Below are positions 33,554-45,105 of a stretch of DNA of 64,000 nucleotides, piece after piece; the stretch's first letter is position 1; each line of letters starts with the position of its first letter. A program made the translations under genes and the position numbers. The notes under the pieces were generated by a model. It made no database searches. It had not been told where the DNA came from and saw nothing but the letters and a program-made list of their open reading frames with translations. The stretch is from Phyto melanocephala (Eukaryota > Arthropoda > Insecta > Diptera > Rhinophoridae), in the NCBI GenBank assembly GCA_941918925.1, contig OW799234.1, positions 132,908,895 through 132,972,894 of the forward strand, written 5' to 3'.

Positions 33554-33860
33554 TGTTTGTTTATTTTTAATTTTAATGGCAAGGTTTTAAAACCATAGAC
33601 CCAGGGTATCCACACAGGTTCAGTATCCGTAAGTCAACCTATACCTTCATACAGGAAGTCGGAGCTGAACGCAAATATTATTTTCTTTATAAGCTTTGCA
33701 AAGGTTAATTGAGACTGCGGGTGACTGTACCTCAGTACAGTTAACCGACGCCACGCAATTAACCAATGCGAGAGTGAGACGCGAAACTCTCGAAGCCAGA
33801 TAAAAAGGACGGCCTGATTGCCCTTAAGAGATAATGGCCAGAGCTGAATCACGGTTTAAA
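33554..33860 (+). repeat. Structured interspersed repeat (family S), copy 1
   Basis: Begins TGTTTGTTTATTTTTAATTT, then GGTTTTAAAACCATAGACCC, GTTCAGTATCCGTAAGTC, GGAGCTGAACGC. GGTTAATTG (33703-33711) pairs with CAATTAACC (33756-33764), enclosing a hairpin ACTGTAC..GTACAGT. A second hairpin CGAGAGT..ACTCTCG follows. Two more copies are at 46318-46632 (-) and 51433-51712 (+). I do not recognise the family. Confidence 0.75.
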
Positions 33861-34279
33861 TTTACAGTCAAAAAAACAGCTGAGTGCAATTGTTGTGACG
33901 AATTTTTGGTTTTTTTTTTGACAAATATTCTGCCGCAATTTAAATTAAATATAATTAATAATGTTTGTGAATAAAATTGCGTGCTGCCTACGTCACAGCA
34001 ATCAATTAAAATTAATTTTGACAAGTAGTATGTGTGAAAAACTTGACAGAAATCGCTGCAATGTTAGGAATTACCAAGGCCTATTCAATCATTTTCTTGG
34101 TTTAAGAATCTTGTATACATAGGAATGAAGTTGTTGGATTAATCAATGCAAACTTCAAATAGGGACAAAATAGGTTGCTAGAAAAAATTTTAGGTTATTT
34201 TTTATATCAACTAGGGATCCCATGTGGTTTCACGCGGCTGAAATTTACTTATGTTAGACTTGGATTTTTCACAAATTTA
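33861..34279. other. Unassigned sequence
   Basis: Nothing was recognised. Confidence 0.3.
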
Positions 34280-34535
34280 CTTTTTATACCCTTACCTGTG
34301 GTGCCAAGGGTAAAAAAACTTTATCATTTTGTTTGTAATTTATATAATATTAATTTTCGATCCTATAATGTATATACTTTCCAAAAGTTTATTCCTAGGG
34401 GAGTCGATTGAGCATTGTCCGTAACCATCCGTGTTTTGGTTAAAATCGACTTTTAGATTGATATTGAAATCCATTACAATTGCTCCATAACTTTCCGAGA
34501 TATGAGTAAATAATCACCATTGGCTGTTTTTTTTC
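34280..34535 (-). mobile_element. Family-H repeat fragment, copy d
   Basis: Starts ATACCCTTACCTGTGGTGCC and keeps a diverged CGATCCTATAATGTATATAC landmark. It is truncated and followed by an opposing hairpin end (next entry). Confidence 0.6.
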
Positions 34536-34548
34536 ATATTTTACCCAT

Positions 34549-34600
34549 AAAAAGTAAGGGCACTATATTCGGCTGTGCCGAATTTTTGATACTCACCACC
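34549..34600 (+). mobile_element. Family-H hairpin end, copy e
   Basis: AAAGTAAGGGCACTATATTC followed by the hairpin ATTCGGCTGTGCCGAAT. Only the terminus remains. A mariner fragment follows directly. Confidence 0.65.
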
Positions 34601-34604
34601 AATT

Positions 34605-35064
34605 TTGTGTACTTTTATAGCACAAAATTTAGCTTCGGCTGTGTGGCACGTAGCGCCGCCCTGTTGAAACCAAATGTTGCCAGTATCCTCTTCAATTTTT
34701 GTTACCAAAAATTTGTTCAACATGACCCGATAACGATCGAAGAAAAATGACCCACTTATGCCTCTAGACAAAAATCCGCACCAAACAGGGACTTGTTTTG
34801 GGTGTATCAGCTTTTCAATGTATGCGTGCGGGTTTTCTGTGCCCCAAATGCGACAATTTTGCTTGTTTACATAAAAGATGATTTTTTTGGCAAAATCGGC
34901 CAATATAATGTCGCAATATTTCCCAGCGTTGTTCAAGCGTATACACAACCATATTAGTTCAGCGGAAGGATTAAACTAACTATCTGCCAAATCAGACATG
35001 AGCTAAGCGTTACCATTCACGAAATAAGCACTAGTTGAAAGAAAACGTTAGATGGCGGACCCTT
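34605..35064 (-). pseudogene. mariner-like copy, internally deleted, QGGA variant
   Basis: The minus strand encodes NKQNCRIWGTENPHAYIEK, PVWCGF, DRYRVMLNKF and IWFQQGGATCHTAEA. In the family the last block is QDGA, holding the second catalytic Asp; here it is Gly. The right end AAGGGTCCGCCATCTAAC lies at 35064 beside TA. The left end and the C-terminus are missing. Confidence 0.8.
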
Positions 35065-35157
35065 TACAAAATTAAAATAAAAAAACAAAACAATGAAATT
35101 AATCACAAATTAGAAAATAAATATTAAGAAAGCCTGGTAAATCTCAATTAAAAATTA

Positions 35158-36113
35158 ACAAGTAAGAGTGCTGTATTCGGCCCTGCCGAATCTGATAAAC
35201 CCTTCACCATGATGTACATAGGTATAATCCCACATCGTAGCTTAACCTATATTTCACGTTATACGCCATTTTTCCTTATTATTTCCGACGCCATTCTTGA
35301 TTTTGAATTGAATGAGCTAAGTGTTACCATTCACGAAATAAGCACTAGTTGGAAAAAAAGTTAGATGGCGGACCCTTTAGTTTTTACTAATAAATAAAAC
35401 TTGGATATTTCAATATAGTCCTTTACTCTTCCACAACACTTTCCATAGAGAAATTATATGAATTCAAGATAAATCGTAATATGGGAGGTAAGCGTAAAAA
35501 AGGGGGTGTCACCTTCATTTTCTGGCATAACAATGACATTGTCTAGAAAGGTACGTGAAAAGTTGGCGTTAAAGTAGGCTTGTCAATGTAGTTTTTACTT
35601 ATAAATATTTCGATATCGTCCTTTATTCTTTCAAAATCTTCATTCAAAAGAAATAATATGAATTTGAGATAAAGCGTTATATGGGAGGTTCCGTTAGAAC
35701 CAAGCCTTTGAAAAGGACATTGTGCGGTATAATTTTCGTACTTTTTTATCGATAACTCCTTTCTTAATGTATAGATTTGAGCAAATTTTAGGGTAAGATA
35801 TGTGTTTTACTCTCGAAATATACATTCGAAATTTCATCGCTCTACGTCAATGCGTTAAGACACAATGGCATTTTATTCGATGTTGGAAAGGCATGGTTTT
35901 TTAACCTACTTTTGCATTACGAGCTATTAATCTCTTCCTAATATTCTGATTTAGCCCATTTTTAATACCAAACAAACCTTGTGCTAGATCGTCATAAAAT
36001 TAAATCCCGACTCAGAAAATGAATACTTTATGGGGTCTTAAATGAATATTTTGATGTGTTACAAACGGAATGACAAAATGAATACACCTTCATATTTTTG
36101 GTGGTGCGCATAA
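35158..36113 (+). mobile_element. Family-H repeat, copy f
   Basis: Hairpin end AACAAGTAAGAGTGCTGTAT with ATTCGGCCCTGCCGAAT, about one GGGAGGT..GGCGTAAA unit (35485-35700), and the far terminus near GGTGGTGCGCATAAAAG. A mariner end (AGCACTAGTTGG..ATGGCGGACCCTT, to about 35376) is embedded in it. Confidence 0.65.
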
Positions 36114-36371
36114 AAGTCAGAATTTTTTTAGTCTTACAGTAGGTTTACATGATGTAGCAAGACATATTCATACAGGTATATGCAACGGCGAATTCGCTGT
36201 GATGTTCTCTCTCAAATACCACTTATAAAAAACAAGCAATAATTTTTTATACATGGAGTTGGACAGTAGTGTTCCCTATCAGCTGGGCTGATAATTTCAC
36301 CTGTATAAATTCGCCATGTGATGTATCAAGCAGTGTAGAGAAGGGGGATAGAAAAATAGACATGCAGTAGG

Positions 36372-36779
36372 TTTACATGATGAATTTTATGACGTCCAAT
36401 TTTGTACGTCATTTTTTGTTTGATAGCAAGCGGTGTAGAGAAGAAAGGGGGTAGAAAAATAGACGTGGTTTCTGTTTTCATTGTTTTTTTTACACTTCGC
36501 TTTACACTTTTTTTTGTTCTTTCTGTTGTGTTTAATTTTTATATTATCATCAACTGGATTGTGCTTTTTGACTGATAAAAAAAAATATTAAACAGTAATA
36601 AGCTTTTTCGACATTCAAAATAAAGAAAATAAAAAATATTAAAAACATAAATTTAATAGTCTACAATACAAATTAGAAATTAGACGTCCAAAAAAACCAT
36701 CGTATAAGTTGAGTAGTTTTTGGTAACAACTTCAAAGGGGAATTAAGAAAATTGGACGTCATAAAATTCATCATGTAAA
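36372..36779. mobile_element. MITE with perfect 32-bp inverted repeats
   Basis: Left 36372-36403 begins TTTACATGATGAATTTTATG. The right 36748-36779 is its exact inverse. The interior holds no coding frame. Class unknown. Confidence 0.85.
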
Positions 36780-36960
36780 TTGGGTGTTAGGATAATTAAG
36801 AGACAGGCTAGCCACTATTTGTTGGTATAATATGCATCTAGGGATATTCGTAAACTATTGGGTGATTTTTTAAGAGCTATAGGAATGTTAAAAAAAAAAC
36901 ATAAAATTCAGAAAAATTCATGAAATCTTTATTTGAATCGATGCGGTCCATATAATTTAA

Positions 36961-37910
36961 CCCTGGATGGTTACTGTTCGTCGAATCGACGAAGCTACTT
37001 TACTTTACATCATATAACTTTTTTAGGTTTGCTCAAATTTATCTCCTTTTGTCAACAACGTTAGTTGATGACGAAAGCTTGCAGTGAGCGGACGTAGGCT
37101 GGGTACTCAGTTTTTTAAAGCTAATTATCGCAGGTTTGAATTCGTCGCAACGACGAAAAGTAACTTTAGAGTAACTTTTACGTTTAGTGTTCTAGATTTG
37201 TCGCAACATTACAATGGATAACTGGTTCACATTAGTTTCGCTTGCTAAATCACTGCTTCTGGAACCTTATAAATTGACCATTGTTAGCACTTTACGGTCA
37301 AACAAGAGAGAAATCCCGAAAGAAAGGGCAATCTTAAAGGACGAAGAGCTGAAACATCCATGTTTTGTTACGAGAATGAACTGACTTTATTATCCTACAA
37401 AGCAATGAAGAAGGAGCAATAAACCAGAAAACGGGAAAACCCAACATGGTAGACTTTTACAATCAGACAAAGAGTGGTCTCGACACATTAGATCAAATGT
37501 GCAGCGTTGTTTCGTGTTCACGTAAAATAAACAGGTGGCTAATGTGTCTATTTTTTGGAATTTTAAATATACTTTTGTCAACAATTATGTTATATATGTT
37601 CCTTAAAGGCAAACTGTATATGAAATAAGTCATCCTTATTATTATGTTTTAAGTTTTTGATGTGTAGAAAAGACGATAAATTTTAAAAACAAAAAAAGTG
37701 TTCATATTCGTATCGAATTTTAAGAGAAAAAAAAAATTATGCTATATTTTATACATATATTTTTTATACTTTGAATAAAATGCTTAACTAGAAATATTTT
37801 TGTTTATTTTTAACTTAAAAATATTTCCGCTAGAATTTTTTTTCTAAATTGTTCGTCGAATCGACCAAGAGTAATCTTAATGTACAAAAATGAAGAGTAA
37901 CCATCCAGGG
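36961..37910 (+). mobile_element. piggyBac remnant inserted at TTAA in a mariner
   Basis: 950 bp, bounded by CCCTGGATGGTTACT and its exact inverse, with TTAA at 36957-36960 and 37911-37914. Palindromes TTCGTCGAATCGACGAA (about 36977), TTCGTCGCAACGACGAA (37141) and GTTCGTCGAATCGAC (37851) look like transposase sites. Mariner sequence resumes exactly beyond the second TTAA. Confidence 0.93.
37240..37628 (+). pseudogene. piggyBac transposase C-terminal remnant
   Basis: 37446-37628 reads MVDFYNQTKSGLDTLDQMCS then RKINRWLMCLFFGILNI, the conserved FYN-TK-G-DTLDQM..RWP block of piggyBac (DDE_Tnp_1_7) transposases. Upstream residues (LSYKAMKKEQ) continue in another frame with stops. The N-terminal and first catalytic Asp regions are deleted. 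Confidence 0.85.
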
Positions 37911-38478
37911 TTAATGTTTGAAGATTATTTCATGTAAATGTTGACCATGACTGCGCATCCGCTTAGTCCAATTTTGGCATACTCTTTCCAACATTTCGGC
38001 CGGTATCTCATGAATAAATGCTTCAATGTTGTCTTCTAATGCGTCAATTGAAGCGGTTATGTGTGTATAGACATGAGCTTTAACATGGCCCTAAAAAAAA
38101 TAGTCTAAAGGCGTTAAATCGCACGATCTAGGCGGCCAATTGATTGGTTCCGAACATGAAATAAAATGTTCACCGAACTCGCCTCTCAAGCGTGCTGTGT
38201 GGCATTTGGCACCGTTTCGTTTAAACCACATGTCATGCAAGTCAAGCTCGTGAATTTTGGTAAAAAAAAAAGTTGGATATCATCTCACGGTAGCGCTCAG
38301 CATTCACAGTTACGTTAAAGGCCTATTAGACACGCATACATGTCTTAAGACATGTGTGATGGCATACTTTGGGTTAAGCTATTACACTGTCGAACTCTGA
38401 CGGCATACTTCATTACACAGAAATTTTTGAAGCGAAAATATGGCAATGAAGCGGAAAGTTGCCAATAGTTGCATTTTT

Positions 38479-38880
38479 ATACCCATCACCTGTGGTGCAC
38501 AAGGGTATATATAGCTTTGTCATTCCGTTTGTAATTTCTACAATTTTCATTTCCGACCCCATAAAGTATATATTTTCTGAAAGCTTATGAATAGAGGAGT
38601 CGATTAAGCCTTGACCGTCTGTCCGGGTGTTGGTTGAAATCAACTTTTAGAAGCAACCAAATGTTCCTCAGACCTGTGTATAGTATCAATCTCTTGGAAA
38701 TATCCGGGAATGAATCGCTATTGAAATTAGCAAAATCGCCCCATAACTTGCTGAGATACATATGAGCAAATAAACGCGATTGCCTCAGTTTTTTTCCTAT
38801 ATTTTTACCACCAAAATTAAATTTTTTCAGCCATACAATTATTTACGATTCATGGTTAAATTACACTGCTTTACAAATTT
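38479..38880 (-). mobile_element. Family-H repeat fragment, copy g1
   Basis: Starts ATACCCATCACCTGTGGTGC and keeps CCGACCCCATAAAGTATATA and TGAATCGCTATTGAAATTAG. It stops at the foldback element. Confidence 0.7.
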
Positions 38881-38889
38881 TCAATTTGG

Positions 38890-39535
38890 AAAAATACCAA
38901 GAACGCCACATGCCTAGATAGGTTAATTGGGACCTCCTGAACACGAAAAACGCTATAATTTTTTTTTCTAAGTACCGTTTTTTAGATAACGGTACTTTTG
39001 TGTTTTTCGGTGTATGGTCCCACTCAAACCCTTGTGGAGCCCAACCGAAAAGTCTGATCGAGATAACTTGACTTGAATATAGTGTGTGAGCAATGAAGAT
39101 GAAAATATTGTCGTTCCACAAAATCCTTAATAAAAACTTTATTTTTTATCCGATTTTTTTCAAATCACGCTTTAAATGTTGGTAATTAAATAAGCTATTT
39201 GGCAAACAAATAAAACATTCCAGATCTTTACTATAACGTAGAAAAAAAACGAAGTAAAAATGAAAAATTTTGAAAAAAACGTAAAAAATAGGCAAATTTT
39301 GAACTTTCAGGTGCCATAACTCAGCCATTTTTTATCAGATACGCAATGATACGCCATTTATCTCGATCGGACTATTCGGTTGGGCTCCACAAGGGTTTGA
39401 GTGGGAGCATACACCGAAAAACACAAAAGTACCGTTATCTAAAAAACGGTACTTAGAAAAAAAAAATTATAGCGTTTTTCGTGTTCAGGAGGTCCCAATT
39501 AACTTATCTAGGCATGTGGCGTTCTTGGTATTTTT
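38890..39535. mobile_element. Foldback element, ~177-bp inverted arms
   Basis: Left arm 38890-39066 (AAAAATACCAAGAACGCCAC..GATCGAGATAA) and right arm 39358-39535 are near-perfect inverse copies around a ~290-bp spacer. Each arm also holds its own small palindrome AAGTACCGTT..AACGGTACTT. No ORF of note was found. Confidence 0.9.
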
Positions 39536-39759
39536 TGGCTGTAAACCAGTGTTATAGACCAACTGAAGATTTTCGACAGTGAACAAAACACAAAACGTGC
39601 GTCAGCTGTGTTGCTAAAAAGATAATAGCTAAAAAATCACCCTTTATATGGACAAATCGGTCACTAATTGACCAATTTACAGGCAAAAATAATTTTGAAA
39701 AACATTTACATATATTTTTTTAAATATATCACGTTACTTAAGCACCTATTTAATTTTTG

Positions 39760-40325
39760 GACACGCGTAGCTCAAAAATTATTTCAAAGAAAAACTAAAA
39801 AATCGTTTTTAAACTGAGTTATAAGTACATAAATGCAAAAGAGAGGATCAATATAGGTATCATAAGGGATTGACCAGCAGAATAAAATGTACTATAACGA
39901 AATTTAAAATCCATGATGGCCGCCACTAAAAATGGCATACAATAAATTTAAATATGGGTCAAATCTATTAAAAAATTATTTAATAGAGTGGTGCGTTACA
40001 TCTACTGCTAAGCATCCGAAATAAAATTGCGGATAGAAGGATAAAATATATTTAGTTGTTACATTTTTGTTCCTTTCCAACCTACAATATTGTATTAAAT
40101 GAAAGGGCTTGACCAGTAACCTATACAAAAGTATAAAATCCAGCAGCACGTAATTTTTTTTTTAATTCCATCAATATGCGTTTCAAATGAAAGTCTTGAT
40201 ATACTGCAAAATGGAATTTAATTTAAATATAGGCTAAGTTGTGATGTAATTACTATACCTTTGTACACGATAGTGAATGGTATTATCAGATACAGCACGG
40301 CCGAATATAGCATTTTCCCTTGTTA
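39760..40325 (-). mobile_element. Family-H repeat fragment, copy g2, hairpin end
   Basis: Contains ATCCATGATGGCCGCCACTA and GAAAGGGCTTGACCAGTA motifs as in copy a, and ends in CAGCACGGCCGAATATAGCA, the diverged hairpin terminus. Confidence 0.65.
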
Positions 40326-41250
40326 ACATGAATGTAATCTAAATGCTTCCCTGCACCTTTCTTTTTAGAAAAATTTTACATCTAGTTCACTGTTTGCATC
40401 ACATGTTATGTAAACATTAAACAACTCTAATAAGAGATATGCCCTTTTTGAAAGTTAAAAAATTAACAGTTAAATAAAGCGCTTTTACACGATTTATTTT
40501 AGTTTGTGCGTAAGACCGTACTGAGAAAGATTTGTCTCTTTAGCCTCATTAAAAATAACCGTATTTGGTTTGCGTTTCTAGTACGACGAACGATAGTTTT
40601 ATACGTTATCGTTGGAACACTTTCTAAACTTTCGACATTCTAAAATATAATAAAAAAAAAAAAAATAAAGAAATTAAAATGACTAAACCATTTTCTTTTC
40701 TGAGTTAGTCTCACGGTTATATACTGGAGATTTATGTGTTTTGAAATATAAATATCAGCTTAGCTTAGTAGGGTTAGGTTAGGTCAACCTAACCTAGCTT
40801 AGTAGCAAAATATTTCTAACTGTATTCAGATTTAAAAAAGTAATAAGTGGGTTTATTTTAAAGATTTAAATTAAATTGATTTATCATTTAAGGCATAATA
40901 GAAAATTAACAATTATATATAATTCTTTACGCAGAAAATTTTTAGAAAAAAAAAACTAACAAAATGTTGGATTTATATGTACTTATGTACATATGTAGAA
41001 TGTAAGAAACACAAATTTTCTAAATAAAAACACAAAGTTTTCTTTCTTCTATGTATAAGTTGTAAATATAAGAAAATTTAATAAGTTTTACGTTTGTATA
41101 AAAAAGCGACATTCGTCGTGTAATGCGCACATTCTTTCACACTCTAAAACACCATTATACCAAATCACACACAATTAAAAGGAAAAAAATTAAGAAAAAT
41201 CACTTTAATAAAACCAAAAAAATAAATAACGAATGGATGAGGTTACGATT
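40326..41250. other. Intergenic sequence and ILRUN 3' UTR
   Basis: AT-rich. A small palindrome GGTTAGGTTAGGTCAACC lies near 40770. No gene was seen. The part next to 41250 is presumably 3' UTR. Confidence 0.35.
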
Positions 41251-42801
41251 TTATTCCATTCTCTCCGATATCACAATATTAACTTGAGGAAACTGGGCGG
41301 GATTTTGTTCGGTGACAGCCAATTGAGCTAAACGATGATTAAGTTCTTCACGAGAATTGAACAACCCAGGCGTGACGAGACATAAACTATCGCCAAAATA
41401 TTCCCCATACGGTGTACATAAACGCCAAACAACCGGTTCATTAGTACATAAATCTGCTACAACTTCACAGGTATCACCCGGCCGTACAGTAGGCACCTCG
41501 ATACGACGTGTTTGACTGTTGGACATTAAGTAACAACCATTTGGCCAAGACTCAGAGCCAATATTTTGTAATCGCCATGACATTTGCTGATTATTCGGTT
41601 GTGATTGCTGAATAATTTTCATCGATGGCAATGTTTGGCCATTACAAAAGTCTAAATAACAACCAACTGCAGTTTGTAGATTCCTGTAGAGGTAATTGGC
41701 GAAAATAATGCAAATATTAATTATAAAGCTATACAATTATTGAAATTTTTTAAATTATATTTAAATATCGATTTTTACATCTAGTTATTCATAGTTTTGA
41801 ATATAAAGCCTTTATCGGCAAAAGTAATAAGAGCTTTTACATAATGATTATTCACCCTTGTCCACCACGACTTTTTTTAGTATGTTAATGATCGGGTGAG
41901 AGTTGAAAGCGGGTTTGTAAAAAGAAATATTTTGTGTTTTCCATCGTTTTTTTCTAAATTCATTTTACACTTGTTTGGGCCATTTAAATTTAACATAAAA
42001 TGTGAAACACGAGCTGTTGCAGGCAAAAAGTCGCCGTTCGAATGATATTAACTTTTTTAAGTTTCTTTAAAAGGAAAATTTAAAAAACACATTATTTCGA
42101 CAAAATCATGTATTTTCAAAAATACATGATTTCACTATGTAAAATATTACATAGCAATAATACCCGAAAAAAATTTACATAAATTTATAAAAATTTTTAA
42201 GAAGCAATTTGCTTACAATTAAATTATATTGCTAATAAATCCCAAAGATAACACGTTATAAAATTAATTGAAATATTAAAATGATCCTTTTCCAACTTCA
42301 AAGAAAACTTTAAACGTTAAATTGGGTAGACTGCGTCACATTACTCATAACAAGGTTGGGGATGAAAATTGTTACTCACATTTTATCATAATTAAAAAAT
42401 TATATTTTTTCTTACCAATTGCTCATTTCCAAAAAGAATTTGGCCGCATCCTTGTTCATTTGATTATTCATTAGACTATGAAATTGTTCAATTAAATCCT
42501 CATGATCTCGTGTACCCAAACAGCTAAACTGCTGCAGTAACAATGAATCGAAATCAATGTCAACAGCATTTGAACGGGCCTTGTCAAAGTTTTGTGGAGG
42601 TGCTGGTAGTGGTATGGGCCCACCCAATGGTCCGTGATGTGTTGTTGTGCCATCAATTTGTTGTTGTTGGGGTCCAAAGGAATCACACTGCATTTGTTGG
42701 CCTTGGATGAGAACCGATGAGGCAGATTGTTGCTGCAATTGCTGTTGTTGTGCCTGACCAGGCGACTGCTGGGGATCAATTGCATTATCGCTTGTATCCA
42801 T
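41251..42801 (-). CDS. ILRUN: ILRUN (C6orf106) homologue, exons 42801-42416 and 41683-41251
   Basis: Joining across a 732-bp GT-AG intron rebuilds Trp129 in SNWNLQTAVGCYLDF and gives 272 aa. Residues 1-75 are Gln-rich and low in complexity. About 80-144 is the UBA-like domain (FDSLLLQQFSCLGTRDHEDL..FFLEMSNW), closely matching human ILRUN. About 150-235 is the NBR1-like (FW) domain (MSWRLQNIGSESWPNGCYLM, VRPGDTCEV, WRLCTPYGEYFGDSLCLV). In mammals ILRUN restrains IRF3/NF-kB-linked transcription by promoting loss of p300/CBP; a fly role is not known to me. The C-terminal disordered tail is much shorter than in human. The start at 42801 is the first Met of the frame; the open frame upstream has no ATG. 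Confidence 0.92.
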
Positions 42802-43735
42802 ATTGTGTGTAACGAAAGTAAAAAGTGGCAACTAAAAATAATCGCAAAAAAATACAATGATTTTCCTTTTGTCATGACCCTTTCATTTACTGTCATTGAA
42901 AGATCATGCCTTGCTACAATATATATATGTATTTACATATATATTTTGTTTTGTCCAATTTAATTTTTCCTTTTTCTTTGTTTTAATTTTTTTATCTTCT
43001 CTTCTTTAAAATGCCCTCTTTCAATAGACTAGTTTTCTTAGTGGTTAATTTTTGATATTTTCTTCAACTCACCTAAGATCTTAAGTGGAGCTTCGTTGTT
43101 TAGTTTTTATTTTTTTATTATTTAAAGATCACTTAATTAAAATTAATTTCATAAAATTGCTGGAAAATTATTTTTCCAGCAATTTGATATAAACAACGTA
43201 AAATGCAATTTAATTATAGAAAAGCTGCCAGATGGTTAAAAATTACACTGCATAGAGAGTTATATTTAGTTAGTCTGCGTTTACATGGAACAAGTTTTAT
43301 TGCACAAAAAATATTCTTTCTAATTGTGTGCGAAACAAAGAAAATGTATTAAAAATCAGTTCATTGTGAGAGGAAGAGAAATTAATAAAAATCAGTTATT
43401 ACGTGTATGTATTTTGTTTTGTATTTTGTAATTTCATATCTGACGTTATGAGCGTACATTAAAAATAAAATTGTATGTAATAAAACGTTTTCTGTGTACA
43501 CGTAAAATCAAGTTTAAATAAAAAAATTAAATTTTTGCAAGAAAACTCTTTCAATATAAACACAGACTTATCGTACAATATAAAATTGACATAATACTGT
43601 TAATCACAATACAAGACGAATTTTTAGTATGCGTGAAGGCATAACATTCTTCACTCGTCATGCTAAACATATATCAACTATTTCATTTAAAAACAACACA
43701 GCTGCTAAGAATTGCTGTGGCTTGTTTACATATTA
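42802..43735. other. ILRUN 5' flank
   Basis: AT-rich. It probably carries the 5' UTR and promoter. No promoter motif stands out. Confidence 0.35.
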
Positions 43736-43739
43736 CTAA

Positions 43740-44289
43740 CCCCCCGACCACACTAGCAATCTGTTTGGCAATTATTGCCACAGCAACTGTAAAATTCTAT
43801 TGCGAACACAAGATATTAACGTGTGGACTGCATGAATATGTATTAGAATACATATTTAGCAATATATGTTAAAATACATTGCTGAGCAATAATCTTTTAA
43901 CACAAGCTGTCAAATTCAATTGCAAACAAATAAAATGTAACAACAACACTAATGTATAAGAGAACGTCGCAGAAAAAAAAAAGAAAACAAAATATTAAAA
44001 TTAACATGGTTATTATAAAAAAATTTAAGTTTTTTAATTATATTTAAATATATAATGCCAGAAGAATCGTTTTAATCTAATGTTTTTGGTGAAATTTATT
44101 TTCGTATATTTTTTATAAAATTTTAAATTATAGGTCAATCACCAGGAAAATTTTCAATTGTATGTTTTAAGATATTAACGTGTTCTCCACCTATAGATAT
44201 AAGCTTGAACATTGGCAATTTGATGCCGTTATTCTGCCGGCTTTATTGCTTATATTAAAACATAATCAATCGCTCGTGTGGTCAGGGGT
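43740..44289. mobile_element. Possible ~550-bp element with imperfect inverted ends
   Basis: Left CCCCCCGACCACACTAGCAA and right (inverted) ACCCCTGACCACACGAGCGA match over about 20 bp with a few changes, and GGCAAT-type motifs lie inside both ends. No target duplication is clear. Class unknown. Confidence 0.5.
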
Positions 44290-44820
44290 AAAAAGAAATG
44301 TAACATTATACAGTAATTTCTTGTATCACATCTAAAGATTATTCAACTCTAGCTAAATTTTTCAGTGAAAGTAGTCAAGAGCGTGCTACCCAAATTCGTG
44401 GCGTAAAGAGTGCAACTATAAAAAATACTTGAGTAATTTAAGTGGTTATATTTTTAAAGTAGCAAAAACTGCTTAATTATCTTAAAAATCCTAAAATAAA
44501 CGTAAAACCTAAATTCATCGTACAGTGATAAAAAGCTTATTACATTCATATTATTTGCAAAAAATTAAATAATAAAATTTTTAAAAATCATATTTTACGA
44601 CATTTATTGAAAATGATGATATTTTCTGGTTTCGATATATTTTCATTGTTCTTCTTAGTCCGAACAAAAAGTATTAATTTAAAGAGATCTACACAATTCT
44701 AATTCTAAAGAAGAGTATAAAAATTAAATGTTTTAGAAGAAGAGGAAAAAATTAATAACTTCAATTAATTGCATCGCGCAGTCCATTTAAAAAATTTGTT
44801 GATAATATAAGTGTATGTAT
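44290..44820. other. Unassigned AT-rich sequence
   Basis: Nothing was recognised. Confidence 0.3.
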
Positions 44821-45008
44821 CAAGGCATATTAATTCATCAGGTAATTGCAGTTCGGAGATAATTTTTTTGTTTATATTTTTTATATATGAAGTTTGGCAT
44901 TAAAAATAAATTAGAAAAGAGAGAAAATTGCTTTTTATTTATGCATTTTGACAGCTGAAATTTAAAATAAGTGTTGAAAAAAATAATCAACTGGCGAATC
45001 AAGAGTGT
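44821..45008. mobile_element. CAAGGCAT MITE, third copy, right end lost
   Basis: Matches the copies at 14224 and 33299 from CAAGGCATATTAATTCATCA to AATCAAGAG, then stops before the right terminal repeat. GTGTATGTAT flanks both sides. Confidence 0.82.
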
Positions 45009-45105
45009 GTATGTATATAAAAATGTATTTTATATATAATTTTATACTATAAAAAATATTGATATAATAGAAGACGGTATTGGCTACGTTACCTCATATT
45101 CAGTT

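Larger units (their letters stand above)
36858..39644 (-). mobile_element. mariner-like element, interrupted at least twice
   Basis: Ends GGGTGATTTTTTA (36860 and, inverted, near 39643) next to TA on both sides. The minus strand 38270-37915 encodes LHDMWFKRNGAKCHTARLRG, GEHFISCSEPINWPPRSCD, TPLDYFF and RYRPKCWKEYA, a mariner-like C-terminal domain with QDGA changed to KRNGA. A piggyBac remnant sits inside at TTAA (36961-37910). A family-H fragment and a foldback element lie between the coding part and the right end, so the right boundary is less certain than the left. Confidence 0.68.

Noticed and set aside
40765..40795. Palindrome GGTTAGGTTAGGTCAACC in intergenic DNA, possible telomere-like or regulatory motif
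   Set aside because: GGTTAGGTTAGGT strings are common in insect DNA; too short to support a function.
43660..43872. 70-codon frame upstream of ILRUN
   Set aside because: Falls across the end of the putative inverted-repeat element; no similarity recognised.
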